Positions 1-8,967 of a stretch of 64,000 nt of DNA are shown here, in pieces. The notes under the pieces were generated by a model. That model had not been told where the DNA came from. It saw only the letters and a list, made by a program, of their open reading frames with translations, and did no database searches. Source of the stretch: Pelomonas sp039929605 (lineage in GTDB: Bacteria; Pseudomonadota; Gammaproteobacteria; Burkholderiales; Burkholderiaceae_C); the NCBI RefSeq assembly GCF_039929605.1, contig NZ_JBDSQX010000136.1:66515-130514 (forward strand). Reading direction: 5' to 3'. The translations under genes were made by a program, and so were the position numbers. Within the stretch, counting starts at the first letter, position 1. Each line of letters begins with the position of its first letter.

Positions 1-2
1 TG

Positions 3-113
3 GGGCATTCGATGGCGCGGCTGATCGCCGGGTTGGACGCGCCGCTGATCGCGGGGCTGACGCCGCGGCGGCTGCTGGATGGCCGGCCGTTGATCGAGGC
101 CAATGTCATCTAG
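3..113 (+). CDS. C-terminal end of an unidentified protein (partial)
   Basis: An open frame enters from the left edge and stops with TAG at 111-113, giving 36 residues beginning GHSMARLIAGLDAPLIAGLT. A GH(S/G) turn close to the C-terminus followed by a short helix and a proline-rich tail is common in FAD-dependent amino-acid oxidase-type proteins, but this is too short to assign. No start is visible because the gene begins outside the window. It ends convergently toward the DUF3052-like gene, with a palindromic repeat between them. Confidence 0.45.
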   Translation, partial: GHSMARLIAGLDAPLIAGLTPRRLLDGRPLIEANVI

Positions 114-136
114 AAGCAGCGGATGAGACGGATGTA

Positions 137-281
137 TTTCGGGCCGAGCGCCGGGCCGCTCCCAAGCCGGCCCGCGATGGCGATGTGCTTGCGGCTCGAT
201 GCCGCAAGCATCGCCGTCCCCTTGGGGGACCGACCGGGCTCGCCCGCGTCCGCGGGGCGAGACCAGGCGAGGGGCTCACTT
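137..281 (-). repeat. Stop-codon-adjacent palindromic repeat, copy 1
   Basis: About 145 bp of intergenic DNA that recurs at 8797-8945 and 14400-14555. Shared modules are a GGGCCGAGCGCCGGGCC block, AAGCCGGCCCG, a hairpin made of GCTTGCGG and CCGCAAGC, a CCCC/GGGG hairpin and a GGCGAGGGG end. The GGCGAGGGG end lies directly against the stop codon of the DUF3052-like gene, so read from that gene the order is stop, GCCCCTCGCC, hairpins. It looks like a REP-type extragenic palindrome or a structured 3' UTR; no T-run follows. Confidence 0.7.
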
Positions 282-914
282 TCAGCGCTTGCGCACCCGC
301 TTCTTGGCGGGCTCCTGGGTCTGCACCCAGCGCGTCGCCGTCAGCTTGTCGGACACCGAGCTGGTCTTGTTGTCCACGTAGCCCCAGTTGCGCATGGCCA
401 GGCGAATCTCGGTGTCCGACGGGCTGGCCTCAGGGCCCTTGGCGTGCACGACCCAGACGGTCTTGCAGATCATGTCGGCATGGAACTCGGCCATGCGCGG
501 CAGTTCGGACGGGTTGCTCAGCACGGCCACCAGCATGCGCGCCTCGCGCAGGTTGGTGGTGATGCCGCCGGCCAGCGCCTCGGCCAGGGCCGGGTCCAGC
601 GTGCCGACGGTCGGGCCGATCAGCAGGGCCGGGTTGTCGGCGCTGACGCCGAGCTTGGCGGCCAGCGTGGGCGGCGGCGTCTGCAGCTTCTTCAGCCAGC
701 GGCCGGCTTCCTTCTCGCCCAGCACCAGGGCGACGGGCTCCTCGCCGGCTTCGAAGCGCAGTTCCTCGCCTTCGACGCGCAGGTTCTGCAGCGCGGCGAT
801 GTCCCAGCGGTGCTTGAGAGCGCCGCGCAGCACGACGGTGGTCGATTCGAGCAGGGCGGTGACCTCTGCGGTCTCGTTGCCGACGCGGGCGGTACAGCTG
901 GCTTCACGTCCCAT
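282..914 (-). CDS. DUF3052-like conserved protein
   Basis: A 210-residue soluble protein of unknown function. The C-terminal half (VWVVHAKGPEASPSDTEIR, then TSSVSDKLTATRW) follows the pattern of DUF3052, in which a TVW-x-PKG stretch and a final TSS-W-ATR strand are conserved; the N-terminal half looks like an unrelated small beta-domain. The tail is basic (KKRVRKR). The start ATG at 912-914 has GAGGA seven bases upstream and overlaps the end of the rhombosortase-like gene by 11 bp, so the two are probably translated together. No enzyme residues were recognised and I do not assign a reaction. Confidence 0.75.
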   Translation of the reverse strand: MGREASCTARVGNETAEVTALLESTTVVLRGALKHRWDIAALQNLRVEGEELRFEAGEEPVALVLGEKEAGRWLKKLQTPPPTLAAKLGVSADNPALLIGPTVGTLDPALAEALAGGITTNLREARMLVAVLSNPSELPRMAEFHADMICKTVWVVHAKGPEASPSDTEIRLAMRNWGYVDNKTSSVSDKLTATRWVQTQEPAKKRVRKR

Positions 915-1494
915 GCGGGTTCCTCGGTGATTTTGGGTAGCTGCGCATTGTCAGGCTCCAGGCGATGAGTCCGGCGAGGGCGCCGCTGAGATGGGCAAAC
1001 GGAGCGACGGGGAAGTCGAAACCTTCGGTGGCGCGCAGGGCGGGCCCGAGGGGGTGTTCGAGGGCGAGCTTGGCGATGAGGCCGAGGGCGATGGCCGCGC
1101 CGATGAGGCGCTCGCGGCCGGCCCGCGAGATGAGCGTCAACGCGGCAATGGCGGCCAGGGCGTGCAGTTCGCCGGAGAGGCCGGCGTAGCGGTCGAGGTC
1201 GGCGCGCAGCAGCAGGCCGAACTGGGTCAGCGGCAGGGCGATGACGGCGGCGAGGGTTTCTCGCTTGCCGAGTTGCGCACGGTGGCCGAGCAGGGCGAGC
1301 ACGGCGCAGCCGGCGAGGTTGGCGGCCAGGTGGATGGGCGTCCAGTGGACGAAGGCAGCGGTGAGGGCGCGCCAGGGCTGCGGGGCGATCAGCGCCGGCT
1401 GCCAGTCGAGTGCTTCGCGGGGCAGCGGCCATGCGATGAGGGACAGCGCGGCGAACGACGCGCAGAGCAGTAGCCAGCTCAACCGGTAGGTCAC
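904..1494 (-). CDS. Rhombosortase-like rhomboid intramembrane serine protease
   Basis: A 196-residue membrane protein with about six hydrophobic segments. The catalytic dyad of rhomboids is visible: Ser107 in GLSGELH and His168 in FAHLSGALAG, plus the HLAANLAG segment near residue 55 that supplies the oxyanion His/Asn. GLSG followed by LH and the small size fit the rhombosortase branch, which processes GlyGly-CTERM proteins at the cell surface. No GlyGly-CTERM substrate was seen in this window. The start is GTG at 1492-1494 without a clear ribosome site and only 7 bp from a large repeat, so the N-terminus is uncertain. It overlaps the DUF3052-like gene by 11 bp. Confidence 0.75.
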   Translation of the reverse strand: MTYRLSWLLLCASFAALSLIAWPLPREALDWQPALIAPQPWRALTAAFVHWTPIHLAANLAGCAVLALLGHRAQLGKRETLAAVIALPLTQFGLLLRADLDRYAGLSGELHALAAIAALTLISRAGRERLIGAAIALGLIAKLALEHPLGPALRATEGFDFPVAPFAHLSGALAGLIAWSLTMRSYPKSPRNPHGT

Positions 1495-1501
1495 TGGCCA
1501 G

Positions 1502-1931
1502 GCCCATGCCGGGATTTCGCCCCGGCGGGCGACTCACTTTTTGGGCCGCCAAAAAGTAAGCAAAAAGCTCCCCCCTGACCGCCCCGCCCTTCGCTGCGCT
1601 GCGGGTCCCCTGCGGTGCTAAAAGGGGGCATGCAGAAATACATCCGCCACCCGCATTCCGGGTTTGGCTGTTGCGGCTGTTCAAAGGGTCCCCTTTGGAG
1701 GAGCCAAGAAGCGCAGAACGGCGAGGCGTGCGCGCAGCGCACTTCGTGAACTGACTCCGCGCAGCTGTTTGACCGCAGCGTAGCGAAGGGAGTTCTGCGC
1801 GGGCCTCGCCGTTCGAGCATCGCAGGGAACCCCGAGCGCAGCGACGGGCGACGGAACAGGGGCGACTTTTTGCCTTCTTTTTGGTCGCTCAAAAAGAAGG
1901 TCGCCCGCCGGGGCGAACTCCCGGCATGGGC
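1502..1931. repeat. 430-bp intergenic element with ~65-bp imperfect inverted ends
   Basis: The left end reads GCCCATGCCGGGATTTCG and continues CCCCGGCGGGCGAC, TTTTTGG, AAAAAG; the right end is its reverse complement with few changes, ending at 1931. The inverted match reaches inward for about 65 bp. The interior holds smaller palindromes and no credible gene; the frames that stay open there are low-complexity antisense frames. It separates the glnE stop from the rhombosortase-like start. It looks like a non-autonomous, MITE-like or large extragenic palindromic repeat. Confidence 0.75.
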
Positions 1932-1938
1932 GTTGCCA

Positions 1939-4668
1939 TCAACCAAAAACAGCGAGCCACAACGACCGCACGGCATCACGGTGCAAAGCCAACGGAGCAG
2001 CGGCCAAGACATCCAACGCCGTCGACTGCTCATCCAACCTCGCCCTGTGCTGCACCCGCCGCAGCTCGCGGTAAGCCGTCGCTGCGGCGACCCCGACCCC
2101 CGCAGGCAGCAGCGCCAAGGTCTCTGCCATCAGCAGCAGCGCAATATTGCCGAGGTCGTCCTGCAGCTGCGGGTGCGTGGCCGAATGCGCCAGCACCAAC
2201 ACCTGCACGGCGAACTCCACGTCCATCATGCCGCCCTCGCTGTGCTTCACATCGAAGAGGCCGTCTTTCACCGGCCGCGCCGCGCGCACCTTCTCGCGCA
2301 TGGCCTGCACCTCGCGCCTGAGGGCCTCGGCATCACGCGGCGCCGTCAGCACCTGCCGCCTCACGGCTTCACAGCGCTCGGCCAGATCCACGTCACCCGC
2401 ACAGAAGCGTGCCCGCGTGATGGCCTGGTGCTCCCAGGTCCAGGCCGTGTTGCTGCCCCGGCCCGTTTGATAGGCCTCGAAGTGGCTCAGCGACGTGACC
2501 AGCAGGCCCGAGTTGCCGTTGGGCCGCAGCGCCGTGTCGATGTCGAACAGCTCGCCGGCCGCCGTGCGTAGCGTCAGCCAGTTGATGAGGCGGCGCATGA
2601 AGGCGCCGTAGATCTCGGAGGCGTTCTCGTCGTCGTCGTCGAAGACGAACACCACGTCCAGGTCGCCACCGTAGCCCAGTTCCTTGCCGCCCAGCTTGCC
2701 GTAGGCGATGACGGCCAGGCGCGGCGTGGCGCGGTGCGCCTTGCCAAAGCGCGCCCAGGCCCAGTCGATGGCGATCTGCAGCACGGCGTCGGCCAGCAGT
2801 GAGAGGTCATCCGCCACCTGCTCCACCGTGATGCGGCCTTCGACGTCGCGCACCAGCGTGCGGAAGACTTCGGCGTGGTGGGCGCGGCGCAGCGTGTCGA
2901 GCAGGGCCTCTTCATCGGCCTGGCCACTGCGGGCCCAGCCCTTCTCGCGGTCACGCAGGTCGGCCAGGAAGGCCTCGCGGTCAAAGCGGGCCTGCAGCAG
3001 CAGCGGGTCGGCGAGTTCGTCGATGACGCCCGGGTGCTGCATCAGGTATCGCACCGGCCAACGTGCCAACCCCAGCAGGCGCAGCAACCGCGCCTGCACG
3101 GCCGGGCGCTCGACGAGCATGGCCAGATAACTCTCGCGGCGCAGCAGCGGGTCGACCCAGTCGACAAAGCGCAGCGCCGCGTCCAGCGAACATTCCTCTG
3201 CCGCCACGGCCTGCGCCGCGCGGTGGAAGAGCTTGGCCAGCCGTTGGCGTGATTCCTCGCGCAGCGCCTGCACGCGCGGCGTCTCGGCCAGCGCGCGCAC
3301 GGCCGTCGCCAGCGGCTCGGGCAGCCCTTGCAGGAAGTCCTCGCCGTCCACGGCCGGCTTTGGGCCGCCGCACTGGCCGCCCTTGCAGCCGCCCGGCGGC
3401 TTGCCGCCCTCGTGCAGCAGCGCGTCGAACTCCATCGCCACCAGCTCGCGCACCTCGCCGAGCTGCTCGAAGAGTTCACAAGTTTCCCGCGAGCACTTCA
3501 GGCCCAGCGAGGCGGCGATCCAGGCCAGGTCGGCGTCGGCCTGCGGCAGGCAATGCGTCTGCTGGTCGTCCAGGAACTGGATGCGGTGCTCGACGCGACG
3601 CAGGAAAACGTAGGCGTCGCTCAGGCGCTGCGCCGTCTCGGGCTTCATCAGCCCGCCGGCCGCCAGCTGGGCCAGCGCCTTGACGGTGGAGCGCGTGCGG
3701 ATCTCGGGGAACTGGCCGCCGCGCACCACCTGCAGCAGCTGCACGGTGAACTCGATCTCGCGGATACCGCCGCGCGACAGCTTGACGTCGTTGGCCCGCT
3801 CGGGCCGGCCGGCGGCGCGGGCCTTGGCCTCGCTGCGGATCTTGCCGTGCAGCTGCCGCAGGCCTTCGAAGACGCCGTAGTCCAGGTAGCGCCGGTAGAC
3901 GAAGGGTGTGACGAGGTCGCGCAGCTGCAGCGTGCGCGGGTCGCCCGGCGCACCAAAGCCGGTGAGCGGCGCGACAACGCGGCTCTTCAGCCAGGCGAAG
4001 CGCTCCCACTCGCGGCCCTGCACGAGGAAATACTCCTCCAGCATGGCCAGGCTCACAGCCGGCGGGCCGCTCTTGCCATTGGGGCGCAGCGCCAGGTCGA
4101 CGCGGAAGACCTGGCCGTCGTCGGTCACGTCGCCGATCAGCGCGTAAAGGCGCTTGGCGACGTTGGCGAAGTATTCGTGCGCACTGATCGGCCGGCGGCC
4201 TTGGGTCTCGCCGTCGTCTTCGTAGACGTAGATGAGGTCGATGTCGGACGAGACATTCAGTTCGCGCGCGCCGAGCTTGCCCATGCCCAGCACCCAGAAG
4301 GCGATGTCGCCGCCCTCGGCATTGCGCGGCTCGCCGTGGATGGCATCCAGCTCGGCGCGGGCGGCGGTCAACGCCCGGTCCAGCGTGACTTCGGCGAGAT
4401 GGGTCATGGCCAGCGTGACATCCGCCACGCCCGCGCCCTGTTCGATGTCCAGCACCGCCAGGCGCTCCAGCACCAGGTGGCGGGCCACGCGCAGTGCGCT
4501 GGCGAGCGAGCGCTCAGGCCGGTCCGTGAGCAGATCGTCGATCAGCGCGCCGATGACGGCCCGGTCCGGCAGGCCCGCCGGCAGCCGGGACAGCTCCTCG
4601 GCATAGCGGCGGCGGATGCGCTGGACATAGCGGCTGTGTGCAGCAAAGACGGGAAACAGTGCGCTCAT
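1939..4668 (-). CDS. glnE: Bifunctional glutamine synthetase adenylyltransferase/adenylyl-removing enzyme
   Basis: A 909-residue cytosolic enzyme that adds AMP to, or removes it by phosphorolysis from, a tyrosine of glutamine synthetase under control of PII and glutamine. Both nucleotidyltransferase halves are intact: the N-terminal adenylyl-removase motif GMGKLGARELNVSSDIDL near residues 128-145 and the C-terminal adenylyltransferase motif YGKLGGKELGYGGDLDVVF near residue 660. Length is close to the usual ~900-950. It is divergent from yhdP with 72 bp between the starts. The 3' end lies 7 bp from the 430-bp repeat. Confidence 0.97.
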   Translation of the reverse strand: MSALFPVFAAHSRYVQRIRRRYAEELSRLPAGLPDRAVIGALIDDLLTDRPERSLASALRVARHLVLERLAVLDIEQGAGVADVTLAMTHLAEVTLDRALTAARAELDAIHGEPRNAEGGDIAFWVLGMGKLGARELNVSSDIDLIYVYEDDGETQGRRPISAHEYFANVAKRLYALIGDVTDDGQVFRVDLALRPNGKSGPPAVSLAMLEEYFLVQGREWERFAWLKSRVVAPLTGFGAPGDPRTLQLRDLVTPFVYRRYLDYGVFEGLRQLHGKIRSEAKARAAGRPERANDVKLSRGGIREIEFTVQLLQVVRGGQFPEIRTRSTVKALAQLAAGGLMKPETAQRLSDAYVFLRRVEHRIQFLDDQQTHCLPQADADLAWIAASLGLKCSRETCELFEQLGEVRELVAMEFDALLHEGGKPPGGCKGGQCGGPKPAVDGEDFLQGLPEPLATAVRALAETPRVQALREESRQRLAKLFHRAAQAVAAEECSLDAALRFVDWVDPLLRRESYLAMLVERPAVQARLLRLLGLARWPVRYLMQHPGVIDELADPLLLQARFDREAFLADLRDREKGWARSGQADEEALLDTLRRAHHAEVFRTLVRDVEGRITVEQVADDLSLLADAVLQIAIDWAWARFGKAHRATPRLAVIAYGKLGGKELGYGGDLDVVFVFDDDDENASEIYGAFMRRLINWLTLRTAAGELFDIDTALRPNGNSGLLVTSLSHFEAYQTGRGSNTAWTWEHQAITRARFCAGDVDLAERCEAVRRQVLTAPRDAEALRREVQAMREKVRAARPVKDGLFDVKHSEGGMMDVEFAVQVLVLAHSATHPQLQDDLGNIALLLMAETLALLPAGVGVAAATAYRELRRVQHRARLDEQSTALDVLAAAPLALHRDAVRSLWLAVFG

Positions 4669-4740
4669 ATCCCTGTGCTAGATTGGCCGCCGGCCGGTTC
4701 CTACGCGCCTTCTCAAGCGCAAGCGGCAACGCTGAACAAC

Positions 4741-7700
4741 GTGTCTGACTACTTCTCGGCCGCTCTCCATCACTGCACCCGCGCCACGCGCTGGCCTTTG
4801 CGCCTCTGCTGGCGGGCTCTGCGCTGGGCGCTGTTGCTGCTGGCCCTGCTGTGGGGCTTGGGCGTGGTGGCTTGGAGCGTGTTGCACTGGGCCATTCTCC
4901 CGCACGCCAATGAATGGCGCCCCTGGCTGGAAAAGGAAGCCTCAAAGGCCCTGGGGGTAGAGCTGCGCATCGGCAGCATCACGGTCGAATCCGGTGGCTG
5001 GATGCCCCGCATGGAGCTGGGCGACGTGCGTGTGCTGGACGCAAACGGCCATCCGGCGCTGACGCTGCCGCGCGTCACGGCGGTGCTGTCGGCGCAGTCG
5101 CTGGTCGTGCTGCAGCCGCGCTTCTCGCAGTTGCTGGTGGACGCCCCCGAACTCGTCATCCGCCGCGACGCCAGCGGCCGCATCTTCATCGGCGGCCTGG
5201 GCCTGGACGAGGCCGAGCGCACCGACGCCGGCACCACCGACGCCGGCCTGGACTGGCTGTTCAGCCAACCCGAGCTGGCCATCATCAAGGGCCGCGTGCG
5301 CTGGGTGGACGAAAAGCGCGCCGACGCGCGGCCGCTGGAGCTGTCCGACCTCAACTTCATCATGCGCAACGGCCTGCGCCGCCACCAGCTGCGCCTGGAC
5401 GCGACGCCGCCGGCCGACTGGGGACAGCGCTTCACGCTGCGCGGCCAGTTCACGCAGAGCGTGCTGAAGCGGCCCGCCGAGTTCCAGCACTGGAGCGGCG
5501 AGCTCTACGCCGAGCTGCCGCGCGCCGACCTGAGCCAGCTGCGCCGCCACGTGGACCTGCCCTTCCAGCTCAGCGAAGGCGACGGCGCCGTGCGCGTCTG
5601 GGGCCAGATCAAGGACGGCGAGCCGGTCAGCGCGACGCTGGACCTGGCCCTGCGCGCCGTGCGCCTGAAGGTGCTCGAATCCGCGCCCGACCTGGACCTG
5701 GATCACATCGAAGGCCGGTTGAACCTGGCGCGCAGCCAGGGTGCCCTGAGCCTGCAGGCCCACCAGCTCGGCTTCGTCAGCGGCGACGGTGTCGCCTGGC
5801 CGCGCTCGGACTGGGGCGTGTCGCTGCAGCTCGGCAAGAACGATGAAGTGCTGGGCGGCGAGGTCAACGCCCAGCGCCTGGACTTCGCGCTGATGGCGCA
5901 GATCGCGCAGCGCCTGCCGCTGGGCGAGCGCGCCCACGAGCTGCTGGCCGAGCTGGAGCCGCGCGGCGTGCTGACAGCGCTCTCCGGCCAATGGCAGGGC
6001 GCGCTGGACGCACCGCGCAGCTACCGCGTCAAGGCGCAGCTGGACGGCCTGGCCCTGGCCGCCAAACGCAGCGAGCAGGAAGGCCACCTCGGCCGCCCCG
6101 GCCTGCGCGGTGCCAGCCTGGCGCTGGACGCCAGCGAGCGTGGCGGCTCGGCCAGGCTGGCCGTGCACGACGGCGAGGTCGAGCTGCCCGGGCTGTTCGA
6201 GGACTCTCGGCTGCCGATCACGCGGCTGTCCACCCAGCTGACGTGGCTGTTGCCCCAAGCCCCGTCACCAGCCCCGCCCCAAGCCCAAGCCACGGCCAAG
6301 ACGCCCGGCCACGTCGAGCTCCGCCTGCGCGATCTGCAGCTGCAGACACCCGACCTGAGCGGCGAGTTCGACGTGACGTGGAAGCGCCCGGCCGGCGCCA
6401 CCACGCCGGGCTTCCTGGACCTGACCGGCCGGGTCGCCCAGCGCGTGGACGCGACGCGCGTGGCCCGCTACATCCCCGTGAGCCTGCCCAACACGCGCAG
6501 CTACATCGCGCGCGCACTGCTGGCCGGCGAGGCGCGCAACACCCATGTGCGCATCAAGGGCGAGCTGGCGGACTTTCCTTTTGATGCGCCGAAGTCAGGC
6601 GGCATCTTCCGCGTCTCCACACAGGCACAGGGCGTGCGGCTGGCTTACGTGCCACCCAGCGATGTCGGGACGAACTGGCCGGTCATGGAAGGCGTGGATG
6701 CCGAGGTCATCTTCGAGCGCGGCGGCATGCAGATCAAGGACGGCCGTGCCAAGGTGCTGGGCTATGAGCTGAGCGGCGTCAACGGCGGCATCAAGGACCT
6801 GCACCATGGCCGCGTGCTGGCGCTGGACGGCGCCGGCCGCGGTGCCGGCACCGACCTGCTGAACTTCGTGCGCGCCTCGCCGCTGGACGAATGGCTGGGC
6901 CACGCGCTGAGCACCACGGCCGCCCAAGGGCCGGTGGCCCTCAAGCTGGGCTTGAGCATCCCGCTGGACGACACCCCGCAGACGGCGGTCAAGGGCCAGC
7001 TGCAACTCGGCGGCGTGGACCTGCGGCTGCGGCCCGAACTGCCCGCCCTGGGCGGCGCGCGCGGCCGCATCGACTTCGACCGCAAAGGCCTGCAGCTGGC
7101 CGGCATGACGGCGCGGCTGCTGGGCGGCGATGCCGGCATCGAGGGCGGCACCCAGCGCGATGGCAGCATGCGCTTTGCCGTGCAGGGCCAGGCCACCGCC
7201 GAGGGCCTGCGCCGTACCACCGAGCTGGGCGCCGTGGCGCGTCTGGCGCAGGCCGCCAGCGGGCAAACGGCCTACCGCTTCCAGCTCGCCGTGGGCAAGG
7301 AAGGTCAGCCAGAGCTGAGCGTGTCCAGCAACCTGCAAGGCCTGGCGCTGGACCTGCCCGCGCCGGCGCGCAAGGAGGCCGACACCGTGCTGCCGCTGCG
7401 CCTGCTGATCTCGCCCACCGGCGCCGGCCGCGACGAGATCCGCCTGGAGGTGGGCACGGCTGCCGCGCCGCTTCTGCAGGCGCAGCTGCAGCGCGACGTG
7501 TCCGGCCCGACCTCGCAGGTGCTGCGCGCCGCGCTGGCCGTGCAGGAGAAGCTGCCCGCGCTGCCCGCTGCCGGCGTGCTGCTGCAGGCCAATGTGGCAA
7601 CGCTGGACCTGGACGCCTGGCAGGACCGGCTGAGTTCACTGGCCGGCAGTGGTGGCGAAGGCAGCGAGGGTGGCGACGGCCTGGGCCTGCTGCCCAGCCA

Positions 7701-8796
7701 GATCGCGCTGCGCAGCCAGGCCCTCAAGGTGGGCGGCCGCCAGCTGGGCCGCGTGTCTGCCGTCGTCGCGCGCGACGGCAACAACTGGCGCCTCAACATC
7801 GATGCCGAGCAGCTGACCGGGCGCATCGAGTTGAAGGGCGTCAAGGGCGGCCACATCGACGCCGTGCAGGCGCGGCTGACGCGGCTGTCGCTGCCGCGCT
7901 CCGAAGTCGATTCGGTCAATGAGCTGATGGACCCGGGCAAGGCCACGGCCAGCAGCAGCCCGCTGCCGTCGCTGGACATCGAGGTGGACGACTTCGAGCT
8001 GCGCGGCAAGCGCATGGGTCGCCTGGAGGTGCTGGCCCAGGCGCCCGCCGCCGCGCGCGACTGGCAACTTGAGAAGCTGCAGATCGTGTCGCCCGACGCG
8101 ACGCTGAGCGCCAGTGGCCGCTGGGCCGGGCGCCGCACCGAGCTCGACTGGAAGCTCGACGTGCACGACGCCGGCAAGCTGCTGGAGCGCCTGGGCCAGG
8201 GCCAGAAGGACAGCCCGGTGCTGCGCGGCGGCAAGGGCGTGCTGGCCGGCCAGGTGGGCTGGGACGGCTCGCCGCTGGCGCCGCAGTACGCCAGCATGGC
8301 CGGCGCGCTCAACATCCAGCTCGACAGCGGCACCTTCCTGAAGGTGGAACCGGGCGTTGGCCGGCTGCTCGGCGTGCTGAGCCTGCAGTCGCTGCCGCGC
8401 CGGCTGCTGCTGGACTTCCGCGACGTCTTCGCCGAAGGCTTCACCTTCGACGGCGTGAGCGGCGACGTGAAGATCGCTGCCGGCGTGGCGCGCAGCGACA
8501 ACATCCGCATCCGCGGCCTGCAGGCGGCCGTGCTGGTGGACGGCAGCACCGACCTGGCGGCCGAGACGCAGAAGCTGCGCGTCGTCGTCGTGCCCGAGGT
8601 GTCGGCCGGCGGCGCCTCGCTGGCTTACGCGGCCATCAACCCGGCGATCGCGCTGGGCGCCTTCCTGGCGCAGATGATCCTGAGCCGCCCGATGGCCGCA
8701 GCCAACACGCGCGAGTTCCACATCACCGGCACCTGGGACGACCCCAAGGTGGAGAAGGTGGCAGGGCCGGCCAAGGCCGCTAGCGCGGTGAATTGA
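4741..8796 (+). CDS. yhdP: YhdP family AsmA-like envelope protein
   Basis: 1351 residues, one N-terminal membrane helix at about 27-51, then a long periplasmic region rich in beta strands and ending in an AsmA-like C-terminal domain (LGVLSLQSLPRRLLLDFRDV, then FDGVSGDVKI). In enterobacteria YhdP is one of the bridge-like proteins that carry phospholipid to the outer membrane. The frame stays open far upstream, but that part is antisense to glnE; GTG at 4741 gives a sensible N-terminus (VSDYFSAALHH) just before the membrane helix, although no strong ribosome site is seen. A palindromic repeat begins directly after the stop. Confidence 0.93.
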   Translation: MSDYFSAALHHCTRATRWPLRLCWRALRWALLLLALLWGLGVVAWSVLHWAILPHANEWRPWLEKEASKALGVELRIGSITVESGGWMPRMELGDVRVLDANGHPALTLPRVTAVLSAQSLVVLQPRFSQLLVDAPELVIRRDASGRIFIGGLGLDEAERTDAGTTDAGLDWLFSQPELAIIKGRVRWVDEKRADARPLELSDLNFIMRNGLRRHQLRLDATPPADWGQRFTLRGQFTQSVLKRPAEFQHWSGELYAELPRADLSQLRRHVDLPFQLSEGDGAVRVWGQIKDGEPVSATLDLALRAVRLKVLESAPDLDLDHIEGRLNLARSQGALSLQAHQLGFVSGDGVAWPRSDWGVSLQLGKNDEVLGGEVNAQRLDFALMAQIAQRLPLGERAHELLAELEPRGVLTALSGQWQGALDAPRSYRVKAQLDGLALAAKRSEQEGHLGRPGLRGASLALDASERGGSARLAVHDGEVELPGLFEDSRLPITRLSTQLTWLLPQAPSPAPPQAQATAKTPGHVELRLRDLQLQTPDLSGEFDVTWKRPAGATTPGFLDLTGRVAQRVDATRVARYIPVSLPNTRSYIARALLAGEARNTHVRIKGELADFPFDAPKSGGIFRVSTQAQGVRLAYVPPSDVGTNWPVMEGVDAEVIFERGGMQIKDGRAKVLGYELSGVNGGIKDLHHGRVLALDGAGRGAGTDLLNFVRASPLDEWLGHALSTTAAQGPVALKLGLSIPLDDTPQTAVKGQLQLGGVDLRLRPELPALGGARGRIDFDRKGLQLAGMTARLLGGDAGIEGGTQRDGSMRFAVQGQATAEGLRRTTELGAVARLAQAASGQTAYRFQLAVGKEGQPELSVSSNLQGLALDLPAPARKEADTVLPLRLLISPTGAGRDEIRLEVGTAAAPLLQAQLQRDVSGPTSQVLRAALAVQEKLPALPAAGVLLQANVATLDLDAWQDRLSSLAGSGGEGSEGGDGLGLLPSQIALRSQALKVGGRQLGRVSAVVARDGNNWRLNIDAEQLTGRIELKGVKGGHIDAVQARLTRLSLPRSEVDSVNELMDPGKATASSSPLPSLDIEVDDFELRGKRMGRLEVLAQAPAAARDWQLEKLQIVSPDATLSASGRWAGRRTELDWKLDVHDAGKLLERLGQGQKDSPVLRGGKGVLAGQVGWDGSPLAPQYASMAGALNIQLDSGTFLKVEPGVGRLLGVLSLQSLPRRLLLDFRDVFAEGFTFDGVSGDVKIAAGVARSDNIRIRGLQAAVLVDGSTDLAAETQKLRVVVVPEVSAGGASLAYAAINPAIALGAFLAQMILSRPMAAANTREFHITGTWDDPKVEKVAGPAKAASAVN

Positions 8797-8945
8797 GAGC
8801 CCCTCGCCCAGTCGCGCGGCGCTGCACGCGCAGCGCGCCTGGTCGGTCTCCCGTGGGGACGGCGATGCGTGCCGGATCAACCGACACGCACATCGCCAGA
8901 CGGGCCGGCTTGGGGCGGCCCGGCGCTCGGCCCAAATACATGCGG
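8797..8945 (+). repeat. Stop-codon-adjacent palindromic repeat, copy 2
   Basis: Starts GAGCCCCTCGCC one base after the yhdP TGA and ends GGCGCTCGGCCCAAATACAT. It carries the same modules as copy 1 (CCGGCTTGGG, GGCCCGGCGCTCGGCCC) but the central hairpin has diverged (GCGATGCGTGCCGG and CCGACACGCACATCGC). The orientation relative to the preceding gene is the same as in copies 1 and 3. Confidence 0.7.
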
Positions 8946-8967
8946 GCGCCGCTCAGCGCTGCGAGGC

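Noticed and set aside
1491..2033. 180-residue minus-strand ORF across the 430-bp element
   Set aside because: It crosses inverted repeat ends and the glnE stop and has no domain; considered non-coding.
3328..4740. Upstream extension of the yhdP frame
   Set aside because: The extra part is antisense to glnE and lacks protein-like character; GTG 4741 stands directly before the membrane anchor.
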